Made by a program: the position numbers and the translations under genes. The notes beneath the pieces are model-generated. The model was not told the DNA's origin and did no database searches. It saw only the letters and a program-made list of their open reading frames with translations. This document shows positions 24,987 through 34,809 of a stretch of 64,000 nucleotides of DNA, piece after piece (the stretch's first letter is position 1; the number at the start of each line of letters is the position of its first letter). Source of the DNA: Treponema sp. (GTDB taxonomy: Bacteria > Spirochaetota > Spirochaetia > Treponematales > Treponemataceae); the NCBI GenBank assembly GCA_012520945.1, contig JAAYNH010000100.1:1-64000 (forward strand), read 5' to 3'.

Positions 24987-27155
24987 ATGAACCATGGTAT
25001 TGCAAAAAGAAGAAACTTTCTAAATAATCGCAAAAAAAACGGTCAAAGGTTGACAATAGCATTTACAGGAATTGCAGATTTTCGTTCTTTCATAGGGCAG
25101 GAATACATTGCCGGTATTATGAAAGCAGTAAATGATTACGACATAAATTTCATTAATATGGCAAGTGCCATAAAATATTCGCTTTTTGATGACATTGACT
25201 TTCTTCATCACTATATGAAAAAATTCAGTTTTATCAAAAAACCTTTAATTGACGGCTTAATTACTTGGGCTTCAAGTTTATCTCCATATATGAGTAATAA
25301 TGAAATTGTCGATACTTTTACATCCCTTAAACCCATGCCCATGGTTGACATAGGTTATTTTCCTATTCCCGGCATACCTTCAATCCGCATTGACAATAAT
25401 TCTTCCATGCACAGTATTATGAAACACTTGGTTGAAATACACGGCTATAGAAATTTTGCATTTATCGGCTCAAGTGATACTAACCCGCACAAAAAACGTC
25501 TTTCTGTTTTTTTAGATGAATTGCGTAAATATAAATTAACTGAACTTGAAGATGCTATCTTTTTATGTCCTTCAATGGAACAAAAAGATATTGCTGAAAG
25601 TATGAATCGATTTTGCTATAAGTATGATTTAACAAAAAAAGGCACAATTGATGCAATTGTAACACCAAGTGATGTTATAGCAAATGCCGTAATTCAAGAG
25701 TTGTCCAAACGAGGCATTAGTGTGCCGGGGCATATTGCCGTTACAGGTTTTAATAATCAATATTCAGGTATCACGACTCCTTCTCCTGTGACAACAATTG
25801 ATTTGGAATATTTTAAGCGCGGATATGCTGCCGTAGAACTTTTGATTGATTGTATTATGACACCTGAAATAGAAGTTAAATCAAAATTAATGCCAACCTC
25901 TTTGCTTATTCGTCAATCTTGCGGATGCTTTGAAAAAAGTATTGTCGAAGCCGGTAATTTTCAACATACGGAAATGGGAAATGTTCCTGTTTTTGAAAGC
26001 GAGTCCGATGTTCGAAGTTATCTTATGGAAAAAATAGATACAAGTTTTTTCAGACAAAGCGGAGATGAAAAAGAAAGACTTATTAATGCAATTTTTCATG
26101 ATTTATATGAGACAGATGAAAAATCACAATTAATGACATGTTTTCAAGATTTCTTACAAAATGAAAAAAACGATGAAAAAATTCCGTCAAGTTATTTTCA
26201 ACAAAAAATCAGTGACTTACGCAGAACCGTTTTACCTTTAATAAAAAATGATGAAACTCAACAAATTCGCATGGAAAATATTTTTCATCAATTACGTGTT
26301 CTAATTTCCGTTGCCATTGATTATGTTGTTATGGCACAAAAAGAAAATATGTACTTTTTTAATAATATTACAAATGTTGCAATACACTTTGCGTCTGCTT
26401 CAAATAAGCAACAAATTCAAGAAGTTTTAGCACATCAATTAAGTGAGCTGGAAATAAGCGGAATTATTTTAGCATTAAATGAAAATGTAACTGCAGATTT
26501 AACAAAAGCGACAATCGAATTTATATATCCAAAACTTGATTTTTATGTACAAGAAAAATTACCTTATGTAATTCCTGATGCGGTAAGCATTCCTAAAATA
26601 TTTTTTCCGCGAGAAAGACCTTATTCTTATATGCTTGAAATTCTTTACTATGACAATAAATATTTTGGATATGCTTTATTGGAAATGGGTTCTCAAAACG
26701 TTGCTTTGTATGACTCTGTGCGCATTTTATTAAGTCACGCATATATGACAATTTTTACAAAGGAAAAAAATAAAAACACAATCACCTCAACGCTTTTACA
26801 AAGTGACAGTGAGATTTTAAAATATACAAACAATAGTTCTTCGGGTTCAAAAAAAATTGTCTCTTATTTAATGAATCATTTAGATGAAATGACGGACTTA
26901 AATAAAATGGCAGAAGAACTTTCTATGAGTAAATCTCACTTGATCCGTCAGTGTAAAGAATTAACCGGTTATACTGTACAAACATTGCATGAAATGTTAA
27001 AAATTGATCAAGCAAAAAATCTTTTACACATAGACGGAATGAAGCTTTCAGAAATTGCAACAAGACTTGGTTTTCAAAACCAAAGTTATTTTTCTGCAGT
27101 TTTCAAAAAAAATACCGGTATGAGTCCAAAAAACTGGATACAACGCAATAGATAA
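24987..27155 (+). CDS. Transcription regulator: LacI-type sugar-sensing domain fused to AraC DNA-binding domain
   Basis: A 722-residue protein. Residues 20-310 form a periplasmic-binding-protein-like ligand domain as in LacI/GalR (I-A-F-T-G near the start, then D-A-I-V-T-P-S-D and G-H-I-A-V-T-G-F-N-N). About 330-600 is a helical and mixed region with no clear match. The last hundred residues are an AraC double helix-turn-helix (M-A-E-E-L-S-M-S-K-S-H-L-I-R, then I-A-T-R-L-G-F-Q-N-Q-S-Y-F-S-A-V-F-K-K). The LacI DNA-binding head is absent, so DNA contact is through AraC. The ligand is probably a sugar. No ribosome binding site precedes either possible ATG (24978 or 24987); the promoter position favours 24987 and a leaderless message. 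Likely targets are the adjacent lipoprotein or pectate lyase genes. Confidence 0.85.
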   Translation: MNHGIAKRRNFLNNRKKNGQRLTIAFTGIADFRSFIGQEYIAGIMKAVNDYDINFINMASAIKYSLFDDIDFLHHYMKKFSFIKKPLIDGLITWASSLSPYMSNNEIVDTFTSLKPMPMVDIGYFPIPGIPSIRIDNNSSMHSIMKHLVEIHGYRNFAFIGSSDTNPHKKRLSVFLDELRKYKLTELEDAIFLCPSMEQKDIAESMNRFCYKYDLTKKGTIDAIVTPSDVIANAVIQELSKRGISVPGHIAVTGFNNQYSGITTPSPVTTIDLEYFKRGYAAVELLIDCIMTPEIEVKSKLMPTSLLIRQSCGCFEKSIVEAGNFQHTEMGNVPVFESESDVRSYLMEKIDTSFFRQSGDEKERLINAIFHDLYETDEKSQLMTCFQDFLQNEKNDEKIPSSYFQQKISDLRRTVLPLIKNDETQQIRMENIFHQLRVLISVAIDYVVMAQKENMYFFNNITNVAIHFASASNKQQIQEVLAHQLSELEISGIILALNENVTADLTKATIEFIYPKLDFYVQEKLPYVIPDAVSIPKIFFPRERPYSYMLEILYYDNKYFGYALLEMGSQNVALYDSVRILLSHAYMTIFTKEKNKNTITSTLLQSDSEILKYTNNSSSGSKKIVSYLMNHLDEMTDLNKMAEELSMSKSHLIRQCKELTGYTVQTLHEMLKIDQAKNLLHIDGMKLSEIATRLGFQNQSYFSAVFKKNTGMSPKNWIQRNR

Positions 27156-27200
27156 TTTTTTTTGCGAAATCTTCTTATATATGTACATTATTTCTAATTT

Positions 27201-28835
27201 ATGTTATCCTCTTCTCAAATGGATTTTACAGAATTTTCTTTGAATAAAAACTTGCTTGAAGGTATAGAAAAAGCAGGTTATATTACATGCACGCCGGTGC
27301 AAGAACATGTCATTGCCGGTTCTCTTAACGGTGCGGATTTATACGTTCAATCTCAAACAGGGACGGGAAAAACGGCTGCTTATTTAGTATCAATTATTCA
27401 ACAACTTTTAGAACGTGCAGAATCAAAAAATAAAAAAGCAATAATATTAGTTCCTACTCGTGAATTAGCAGTGCAAGTTGAACAAGAAGCAAAAATACTT
27501 TGCCATAAAACAAAATTAAAAGTAGCAAGTTTTTACGGTGGTGTTGGATATACACGTCAAATTGAAAATTTGAAAAAAAATATTGACATCATTGTTGGAA
27601 CTCCCGGTCGTATAATCGATTTAGTTGAACAACAACACTTGATATTTGACAATATTACCTTTTTGATTGTTGATGAAGCAGACAGAATGTTTGATATGGG
27701 ATTTTATCCTGACTTACGTAAATTAATTAAATTTTTACCAAAATCTGAAAATAGGCAAACAATGCTATTTTCTGCTACACTAAACAATTATGTAAAAAAC
27801 TTAGCTTGGGAATTTACACGCGAACCCAAAGAAATTACTATTGAATCGGAAAATATTACAGTTGAAGAAATTGATCAACTTTTACTTCATGTTTCAAGTG
27901 ATGCAAAAATGCGACTTTTGTTAGGTGTGTTAAAAAATGAAAAACCTGAAAGTGTAATTATTTTTTGTAACACGAAAAAATCATGTGAGATTGTTTCTAA
28001 ACGATTACAAATTAACGGCATTGAAAATAAATATATTATTGGTGACCTACCTCAAAATAAACGACTGGAAGTTTTGAATAATTTTAAAAACGGTAAACTC
28101 ACTTGTTTAGTTGCAACCGATGTAGCTGCTCGTGGCATTGATGTTAATAATTTAGCCATGGTAATAAATTATGATTTACCAAACGAAGCTGAAAATTATG
28201 TACACAGAATTGGACGAACGGCTCGTGCAGGAAAATCAGGTAAAGCATATACTTTTTGCAGTGAACAAGATGTATACAACCTAATTCCAATTGAAAGATA
28301 TATTGATATGAATATTCCAAGTGAAGTTGCATTTGAAGATCAAATGGTAGAAGATGCAAGCAAAAACATATACATAAAACTGGAAAGTTATGATGATGAT
28401 GAAGAAAAAGTATATAAACGTCATGACAAAAATAAATTAAAAGACACTCGTTCTAAAAACTTCAATGATAAAAATAGAAATTATAAAAAGCAAGACAGTA
28501 GAACTGATATACAAAAAACTAAACCTGTCGAAAAATTTGACGAAAGTTTAATTGGTCTTTCCTTTGAAGAACGCATGAAAAAATATAAAGAAAAATACGG
28601 TCAAGGAAGCTTTGTGGCATCAAAAAATGATGATACAAAAAAAGATTATGAAACTTCTGCAAACCAAGATGTAAATATAAGCAAAACAAATGCATTTAGA
28701 ATTAAAAACAATTCAAAGCAAAACATTGGTACAAAAAAACAAAATACTGATTTTAATCAAAAAAATGAACCAACAAAAAAAGGCTTAAACAGTTTGACAA
28801 TTCTTGAACGCATAAAATTATTTTTCAAAAAATAA
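27201..28835 (+). CDS. DEAD-box RNA helicase
   Basis: A 544-residue protein with all core motifs: the Q motif (T-C-T-P-V-Q), QTGTGKT, PTRELA, TPGRI, DEAD, SAT, and RIGRTARAG in the second RecA domain. The core covers residues 1-375; the rest is a long, charged, Lys/Asn/Asp-rich tail of the kind that binds RNA without order. It is related to the RhlE/CsdA group, which remodels ribosomal RNA and mRNA, especially in the cold. Clear SD sequence is lacking; a CATTAT box at 27186-27191, with TTGCGA 18 bases earlier, ends ten bases before the ATG, so a very short leader is possible. It follows the regulator by 45 bases. Confidence 0.9.
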   Translation: MLSSSQMDFTEFSLNKNLLEGIEKAGYITCTPVQEHVIAGSLNGADLYVQSQTGTGKTAAYLVSIIQQLLERAESKNKKAIILVPTRELAVQVEQEAKILCHKTKLKVASFYGGVGYTRQIENLKKNIDIIVGTPGRIIDLVEQQHLIFDNITFLIVDEADRMFDMGFYPDLRKLIKFLPKSENRQTMLFSATLNNYVKNLAWEFTREPKEITIESENITVEEIDQLLLHVSSDAKMRLLLGVLKNEKPESVIIFCNTKKSCEIVSKRLQINGIENKYIIGDLPQNKRLEVLNNFKNGKLTCLVATDVAARGIDVNNLAMVINYDLPNEAENYVHRIGRTARAGKSGKAYTFCSEQDVYNLIPIERYIDMNIPSEVAFEDQMVEDASKNIYIKLESYDDDEEKVYKRHDKNKLKDTRSKNFNDKNRNYKKQDSRTDIQKTKPVEKFDESLIGLSFEERMKKYKEKYGQGSFVASKNDDTKKDYETSANQDVNISKTNAFRIKNNSKQNIGTKKQNTDFNQKNEPTKKGLNSLTILERIKLFFKK

Positions 28836-28967
28836 ATCTTCACAAAAATTATTGCTCTTTTGTTTTGACAAATTTGCAAACGAATGCGTTGCATTTGATA
28901 AATTAATCATTAAAATACTGTGGAGTTTTGGGGAAGACATTCAATTGCCCAAATATAAGGATAAATT

Positions 28968-30611
28968 ATGATTACTGTTAGTGATGTTAGCTTAAAATTT
29001 TCAGAAAAACCGCTTTTTAAAGACGTAAACTTAAAGTTTACAGCCGGAAATTGCTATGGTATTATTGGAGCCAACGGAGCGGGAAAATCTACTTTTCTAA
29101 AATTATTATCCGGAGAATTAAGTTGTGACTCCGGGACCATTACTATTTCATCTGGAAGTCGCATTGCAGTTTTGAAACAGGACCACTATGCATTTGATGA
29201 ATTTTCTGTAAAAGATACTGTTTTGATGGGGCATCCAAAATTATATGAATGCTCAAAATCCAGAGAAGCAATTTATGCTAAAGAAGATTTTTCAGAAGAA
29301 GATGGTAACAAGGCTGCCGAGTTGGAAGGAGAGTTTTCTGAACTTGGTGGTTGGGAAGCGGAAAATCAAATTGAACAAATGCTTTCCGGTCTTGGATTAG
29401 ATGAAGAATACCATGACAGAATGATGAGTGAACTTGACGAAAGTCAAAAAGTGCGTGTACTTTTAGCACAATCAATTTTCGGTGAACCGGACATATTAAT
29501 TTTAGACGAACCTACAAACGGATTAGACATTGAATCAATTACGTGGCTTGAAGAATATCTTATTAATTTTCCAAACATAATCATTGTTGTTAGCCATGAC
29601 CGTCACTTTTTGAACACTGTTTGTACATGTATTTGCGACATCGACTATGGCAAAATTTCTGCATTTAGCGGTAACTATGACTTTTGGTACCAAATGAGTC
29701 AAATAATGCAACGTCAAGCAAAGGATCAAGCAAAAAAACGTGAAGAAAAAATGAAAGACTTACGCGAATTTATTTTGCGTTTTGCAAGTAATGCAGCAAA
29801 AAGTAGACAAGCTACAAGTAGAAAAAAAGTTTATGATAAATTAGCACTGGAAGAATTGGCAGTTACAAGCCGGAAGTTTCCATATGTAAATTTCAAAATA
29901 GATCGTGAAATTGGTAATAATGTTTTACGTGTTGAAAAAATAAATTACTCAAATGAAGGAATTCAACTTTTGAAAGATTTTTCAATAACTGTAAATAAAA
30001 CTGACAAAATAGCATTCGTAGGTATTGAACATAAAGCTAAATCTGCATTTTTTGATATTATTACAAATAATTTAAAAGCAGATTCAGGAGATATTTACTG
30101 GGGACAAACTGTAACACATTCATACTTTGAAATTGATAATGCAAAATATTTTGAAAATGATTATAACATTACTGATTGGCTTAAACAATATTCGAAAGAA
30201 CAAGACGATGCTTACGTACGTGGTTTTTTAGGTCGAATGCTTTTTTCCGGAGATGAGTCCCTTAAACCGGTAAAAGTTTTATCCGGCGGTGAAAAAGTTA
30301 GATGCATACTTTCTAAAATGATGATGTCCGGTGCTAACTGTTTAATTTTAGATGACCCTACAAACCACTTAGACTTGGAAGCAATTCAAAGTTTAAACGA
30401 AGGCTTAATTCAATTTCCTGGAGTTGTACTTTTTGCAAGTCATGACCATGAATTCATTCAATCTATTGCAAATCGAATCATTGAAATTACACCTAATGGC
30501 ATTATTGATCGCATGATGACTTTTGATGAATATATCAATGATGAGCAAGTAACACAGTTAAGAAAAAACTTATATGAAAATACCGGTAAAAAAATAAAAT
30601 ATCGAATTTAA
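28968..30611 (+). CDS. ABC-F ATPase of the YkpA/YbiT type
   Basis: A 547-residue protein of two ABC domains without membrane parts, as in the ABC-F translation factors that bind the ribosomal E site. NBD1 has Walker A GANGAGKST and Walker B I-L-I-L-D-E-P-T-N, but its signature reads L-D-E-S-Q. NBD2 has a good signature (LSGGEKVR), but its Walker A reads G-I-E-H-K-A-K-S-A and the catalytic Glu position is Asp (L-D-D-P-T-N). Both weak elements belong to the same composite ATP site, leaving one consensus and one degenerate site. AAGGA precedes the ATG. A TAAAAT box at 28911-28916 may be its promoter. It ends convergently with clpC. Confidence 0.88.
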   Translation: MITVSDVSLKFSEKPLFKDVNLKFTAGNCYGIIGANGAGKSTFLKLLSGELSCDSGTITISSGSRIAVLKQDHYAFDEFSVKDTVLMGHPKLYECSKSREAIYAKEDFSEEDGNKAAELEGEFSELGGWEAENQIEQMLSGLGLDEEYHDRMMSELDESQKVRVLLAQSIFGEPDILILDEPTNGLDIESITWLEEYLINFPNIIIVVSHDRHFLNTVCTCICDIDYGKISAFSGNYDFWYQMSQIMQRQAKDQAKKREEKMKDLREFILRFASNAAKSRQATSRKKVYDKLALEELAVTSRKFPYVNFKIDREIGNNVLRVEKINYSNEGIQLLKDFSITVNKTDKIAFVGIEHKAKSAFFDIITNNLKADSGDIYWGQTVTHSYFEIDNAKYFENDYNITDWLKQYSKEQDDAYVRGFLGRMLFSGDESLKPVKVLSGGEKVRCILSKMMMSGANCLILDDPTNHLDLEAIQSLNEGLIQFPGVVLFASHDHEFIQSIANRIIEITPNGIIDRMMTFDEYINDEQVTQLRKNLYENTGKKIKYRI

Positions 30612-30642
30612 CAATTGTTAAAAATCAGACTTAACAATTGTT
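30610..30642. terminator. Hairpin between the converging ABC-F and clpC genes
   Basis: AACAATTGTTAA (30610-30621) and TTAACAATTGTT (30631-30642) form a 12-bp stem with a 9-base loop. The right arm lies in the last codons of clpC. The T-run is weak in both directions, so termination strength is uncertain. Confidence 0.5.
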
Positions 30643-33137
30643 GGCAGAGTAGAAGGCACATTTGATTTTTTTTCAATTGATTCAAATGTGTCTTTTTGTT
30701 TTTTTACGTTGAGTAAAATATTTTCATTTTTGCAATCAACAATTACAACTGAGAACGGAGAACAACTACCTTGAATAATTTTTGTTGCAAGCGGATCTTC
30801 AATTTCTTTTTGAATTAGTCGACGCATAGGTCGTGCACCAAAAGCAGGATCATAGCCATTTTTAATCAAATATTCTTTTGCTTTTGGTTTTAACTTAATA
30901 TCAATATTTTGTTCAGCTAATCTTTCACGTAATTCATCAAGCTGAATTTTTAAAATTTCAGAAATTTCTTCACTTGTCAAAGCTGAAAAAACAATTGTAT
31001 CATCAATCCTATTTAACAGTTCAGGTCTCATTATTTTTTTTAATTCATGCATTGCATTTGATTTAATTTCATCATAACTAAAATATGAATCAATTGAAGA
31101 AGCAAAACCTACTTTACCTTCGTTAGAAATTTCCCTAGCGCCAACATTACTTGTCATTATAATAATTGTGTTTCTGAAATTAACAATTGTTCCTGTACTA
31201 TCACTCAATTCGCCTTCTTCTAAAATTTGTAAAAGTAAATTAAAAACTTCAGGATGAGCTTTTTCAATTTCATCAAATAAAATAACACTATATGGATTGC
31301 GTCGTACTTTTTCTGTTAGAACACCACCTTCATCATATCCTACATATCCCGGAGGAGCACCAACAAGTTTTGATGAATTATGTTTTTCCATATAATCACT
31401 CATGTCAATGCGAATCAGTGAATCTTGCGAACCAAATAAAAATTTAGCCAATGTTTTTGCAAGTAATGTTTTACCGACACCTGTCGGACCAAGAAAAATA
31501 AAAGAACCGGTTGGACGCCTTGTAGAAGAAACACCTGCCCTACTTCGTCGAATGGCTGAAGAAATAACCTTAATTGCTTCTTTTTGTCCAATCACAGTTT
31601 TATGTAATTCATTTTCCATATTAACAAGTCTATTTGTCTCATCTTCATCAAGTTGCTCCAAAGGAATTCCTGTTATAGAAGAAACTACATTGCAGATATC
31701 TTGTTTTGAAATTATAGGTCTAGCTTTTTCCGGATTGTTTCGCCAATAATTTGAAATTGATTCAAGTTGTTTTTTTAAGTTGCGAACTTCATCGCGAACT
31801 TTTGCAGCTCCTTCATAATCTTGATTATGAACAAACATATCTTTTTTTTGAGAAAGTTCTTCTATTTTTTCTTCAAGTTCAACAAGCTCGAAAGGACGCG
31901 GATCTTGTTCAATTTTTTTTATGGCTCCGGCTTCATCCATTATATCAATTGCTTTATCGGGCAAAAATCTGTCAGTCAAATAACGAACACTAAGTTTAAC
32001 AATATCTTTGCAAATATCATCTGAAAAAAATACTCCATGATAATCTTCATAATGTTTTTTTAGTCCAAGCAAAATTAATTCAGTTTCTGCTTCAGTAGGT
32101 TCAACAACTTTTACAGTTTGAAAACGACGAACAAGAGCCGCATCTTTTTCAAAATATTTTCTGTATTCTTTTAATGTTGTCGCACCTATACATTGTAATT
32201 CTCCGCGAGAAAGTGCAGGTTTTAACATATTTGAAGCATCCATTGCTCCTTCACCGCCACCTGCACCAACAATTGTATGCATTTCATCTATGAACAAAAT
32301 AATATCTTTGTTTTCCTTAACTTCTTTAATAATTCTTTTTATTCGTTCTTCAAATTCACCGCGATATTTCGTTCCTGAGATAACTTGTGCCAAATCTAAA
32401 GATAAAACTTTTTTATTTAACAAAATTCTTGGGACATTCTCTGAAACAATTCTTTGAGCTAAACCTTCAACTATTGCCGTTTTCCCAACACCCGGTTCGC
32501 CAATCAAAATAGGATTATTTTTTGTACGTCTAGCTAAAATTTGAATTACTCTTTGTATTTCTTTATCGCGACCAATTACATTGTCCAACAACCCATCTTT
32601 AGCTTTTTCAGTAATATCAGTACTAAACTCAGCGATAAATGAAATATTTTGTTTTACGTTTTTTTTATTATTAGCAACGATAATTGCACTTTGAGTTGAT
32701 TTAGTAAAATAATTAATAATAAGAGAACGAACATCGTCAGGAAAAATTCCTGCACGTGTAAAAAATTTATTTACAACACTATTTCCTTCGCGTAATGCTG
32801 CAAGGAATAAATGCTCCGTACCGATATAATCACTTTTTAATACTTTTGCTTCAACCGTTGCTACATCAAATAAAACACTTAATCTTCTTGACGGAGGTCT
32901 GTCACCAAGAATAATTTGTTTTTCATTTTTTTGAAAAGATTGTTCTAACGCAAACTGAAAACTTAAAAAATTTAAATTCATTTTTTTAAAAATTTTATAA
33001 GCTGTACATTCTTCTTTTTTTAGCATAGCTAAAATTAAATGCTCAGGTAATAAAGAATCGCTGCCAAAAGATACTGCTTCTTTCTGAGCTTCATAAGAGA
33101 TAATATGTTGTGCATTAAATGATAATCCTTTTGGCAT
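30618..33137 (-). CDS. clpC: ClpC-type AAA+ unfoldase
   Basis: An 839-residue HSP100 protein. Two Clp N repeats lie at about residues 1-145, then AAA1 (GEPGVGKT), a middle domain with a UVR-like coiled-coil stretch (D-Y-E-G-A-A-K-V-R-D), and AAA2 (GPTGVGKTLLAK, with arginine finger and sensor motifs intact). This layout is ClpC rather than ClpA or ClpB. It feeds unfolded proteins to ClpP, which is not in this window. I chose the ATG at 33137 because GGAGG precedes it; the upstream ATG at 33161 would overlap mcsB. The mcsA-mcsB-clpC order is that of the Firmicutes ctsR operon but ctsR is absent. Confidence 0.95.
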   Translation of the reverse strand: MPKGLSFNAQHIISYEAQKEAVSFGSDSLLPEHLILAMLKKEECTAYKIFKKMNLNFLSFQFALEQSFQKNEKQIILGDRPPSRRLSVLFDVATVEAKVLKSDYIGTEHLFLAALREGNSVVNKFFTRAGIFPDDVRSLIINYFTKSTQSAIIVANNKKNVKQNISFIAEFSTDITEKAKDGLLDNVIGRDKEIQRVIQILARRTKNNPILIGEPGVGKTAIVEGLAQRIVSENVPRILLNKKVLSLDLAQVISGTKYRGEFEERIKRIIKEVKENKDIILFIDEMHTIVGAGGGEGAMDASNMLKPALSRGELQCIGATTLKEYRKYFEKDAALVRRFQTVKVVEPTEAETELILLGLKKHYEDYHGVFFSDDICKDIVKLSVRYLTDRFLPDKAIDIMDEAGAIKKIEQDPRPFELVELEEKIEELSQKKDMFVHNQDYEGAAKVRDEVRNLKKQLESISNYWRNNPEKARPIISKQDICNVVSSITGIPLEQLDEDETNRLVNMENELHKTVIGQKEAIKVISSAIRRSRAGVSSTRRPTGSFIFLGPTGVGKTLLAKTLAKFLFGSQDSLIRIDMSDYMEKHNSSKLVGAPPGYVGYDEGGVLTEKVRRNPYSVILFDEIEKAHPEVFNLLLQILEEGELSDSTGTIVNFRNTIIIMTSNVGAREISNEGKVGFASSIDSYFSYDEIKSNAMHELKKIMRPELLNRIDDTIVFSALTSEEISEILKIQLDELRERLAEQNIDIKLKPKAKEYLIKNGYDPAFGARPMRRLIQKEIEDPLATKIIQGSCSPFSVVIVDCKNENILLNVKKQKDTFESIEKKSNVPSTLPTIVKSDF

Positions 33138-33154
33138 TTTTCCTCCAAATAAAT

Positions 33155-34261
33155 TTAACATAAAATTTCAATTTTTGAAAGACTTTCTTGAATTATTAGT
33201 GAACGCAATCTGTCTATTTTCAATTCATCCGTATCAACATCTACTTCAAAATTTAAATCACTTGAACGAATTACATATTGTAAATGAGCTGTTTGAATTC
33301 TATATAAAAGTGAAAATAATTCAGTATCAGTAATACCTGAAATTAACTTCATATTCAAACCCCATTTAATTTTTGAAAGTGCATCTATTCCTTCTCTATA
33401 ATTTAAAAACCTACAATATTTTATCAAAGCAATTGCCCTAAAAACTAAATCACGAACAACAGTAGGTTTATTATCGGCAAGTTCTAAGCGAATCTTTCGT
33501 TCTGTTTCACATATATTTTTTGCAATTGAAGTGATTGATTCTATTTGCCCTTCTTCACTTCCAAAAAAACTGGACGAATTACTTAATTGATAATATGAAC
33601 CAAGAGAAGAACCAGAATCACTACCTGTTCCATAAAAGCCTGAAATTATAAAACCTTGTGCAAGAACATCTTTGAAAACTCTTTGTAATATTCCTGTATG
33701 AGTGATTGAAGGAAGATGCAACATTAATGAAATTTTCATTCCACTTCCCGTATCTGAAAACTGTGTTGTTAAATATCCAAAATCTACGGAAGAAGCAAAC
33801 TGCAATCTATTTTGCATTGCTAAATCTAAATTATGAGCTAAATTAAAACCATGTGTTACATCAAGTCCTGAAACAAAAGAAGATATTCTAAGATGATCAA
33901 TATTATTCACCGTACAAGAAACTTTTCCGTCAAGACGCACAACAACACCTGGTGATGGAGATGAAACAATGTCACTAACAATAACGCCACGCTCAATTAA
34001 AATTCTTTGACCTAGATTTTCCAAATTATGAACACAAACAAGTTGATAGTGTTCAGGATTTTCCATATGAACAAATGAATCAAAAATTAAAGCTCTCACT
34101 CTTTCAGCATCATCACCCTTATAAGCAGAAGGAAAGGGAAAATTAACTAAATTTCTAGCAAGGCGAACTCGCGTTGATAAAACAACATCGTTATCCGAAC
34201 CATCAATAGAATACCATGCATCGGAAAAGGAAGTATTTACCGTATCATAAGAACTTTTCAT
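33155..34261 (-). CDS. mcsB: McsB-like guanidino kinase homologue, catalytic residues lost
   Basis: A 368-residue protein aligning with the phosphagen-kinase fold of protein-arginine kinase McsB. The phosphate-binding S-T-R-V-R-L-A-R-N (29-37) and D-H-L-R-I (122-126) are kept. The catalytic loop normally reads N-E-E-D-H but is V-N-N-I-D-H here, without either Glu. The conserved T-S-C-P-T-N-x-G-T-G-x-R reads T-T-Q-F-S-D-T-G-S-G-M-K, losing the active-site Cys and the Arg. It is therefore probably inactive as an arginine kinase, or strongly changed, and may act as an adaptor for ClpC together with McsA. It overlaps mcsA by four bases. AGGAGG lies before the ATG. Confidence 0.8.
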   Translation of the reverse strand: MKSSYDTVNTSFSDAWYSIDGSDNDVVLSTRVRLARNLVNFPFPSAYKGDDAERVRALIFDSFVHMENPEHYQLVCVHNLENLGQRILIERGVIVSDIVSSPSPGVVVRLDGKVSCTVNNIDHLRISSFVSGLDVTHGFNLAHNLDLAMQNRLQFASSVDFGYLTTQFSDTGSGMKISLMLHLPSITHTGILQRVFKDVLAQGFIISGFYGTGSDSGSSLGSYYQLSNSSSFFGSEEGQIESITSIAKNICETERKIRLELADNKPTVVRDLVFRAIALIKYCRFLNYREGIDALSKIKWGLNMKLISGITDTELFSLLYRIQTAHLQYVIRSSDLNFEVDVDTDELKIDRLRSLIIQESLSKIEILC

Positions 34262-34797
34262 TCATTTCCTCCTTCCATCAAAATATCCGGATCAGCAATT
34301 TCAGTAATATCATCACATTCAATTGGAGGATTTTCTAAAAATTTTAATCGATCTCTATAGGTTGCAGCTTTTTCATAGTCTTCATTTGCAACTGCTTGTT
34401 CTAATTTAGTTCGCAATATATTTCTGTCTGTTAAATTAGATTTAAAATGCAAAATTTTTTTTGGCAAAGAACCAATATACGGACCTTCAATACCTTCATT
34501 TTGCATAATTTTTTTTATATCTTCTTTAAATGCTTCATAACATTCAGAACAACCAACTTTTTTATATTTTTGAATTGATTGTAAACTTGTGCTACAAACA
34601 GAACAAACTTTATTTCCTTCTACATTCATCAAACCATGAAGTAAATTTTTTAAAGATAAATCATTTTGATTATCTGTCTTTGTAAAACTACGAAGTTTGG
34701 CACATTGTTCACATAAATAAAATTCTAAAGTCTTATTTCCATTAATTTGACGAAACAAAATAATGGCTTCGTTATTTTTGCAGTCATCACATTTCAT
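34258..34797 (-). CDS. mcsA: McsA-like zinc-finger protein with UVR motif
   Basis: A 179-residue protein with four CxxC pairs (C-D-D-C, C-E-Q-C, C-S-V-C, C-S-E-C) that would bind two zinc ions, followed by a coiled C-terminal UVR segment (N-E-D-Y-E-K-A-A-T-Y-R-D-R-L). In Firmicutes McsA activates McsB and binds ClpC through its UVR-like part. AGGA precedes the ATG. It lies 12 bases after lolE, apparently in the same transcript. Confidence 0.88.
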   Translation of the reverse strand: MKCDDCKNNEAIILFRQINGNKTLEFYLCEQCAKLRSFTKTDNQNDLSLKNLLHGLMNVEGNKVCSVCSTSLQSIQKYKKVGCSECYEAFKEDIKKIMQNEGIEGPYIGSLPKKILHFKSNLTDRNILRTKLEQAVANEDYEKAATYRDRLKFLENPPIECDDITEIADPDILMEGGNE

Positions 34798-34809
34798 ATT
34801 ATTATCCTA

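Noticed and set aside
30608-30642. Two TTAACAATTGTT words considered as a direct-repeat operator
   Set aside because: The word is its own reverse complement, so the pair is better read as a hairpin arm pair between converging genes.
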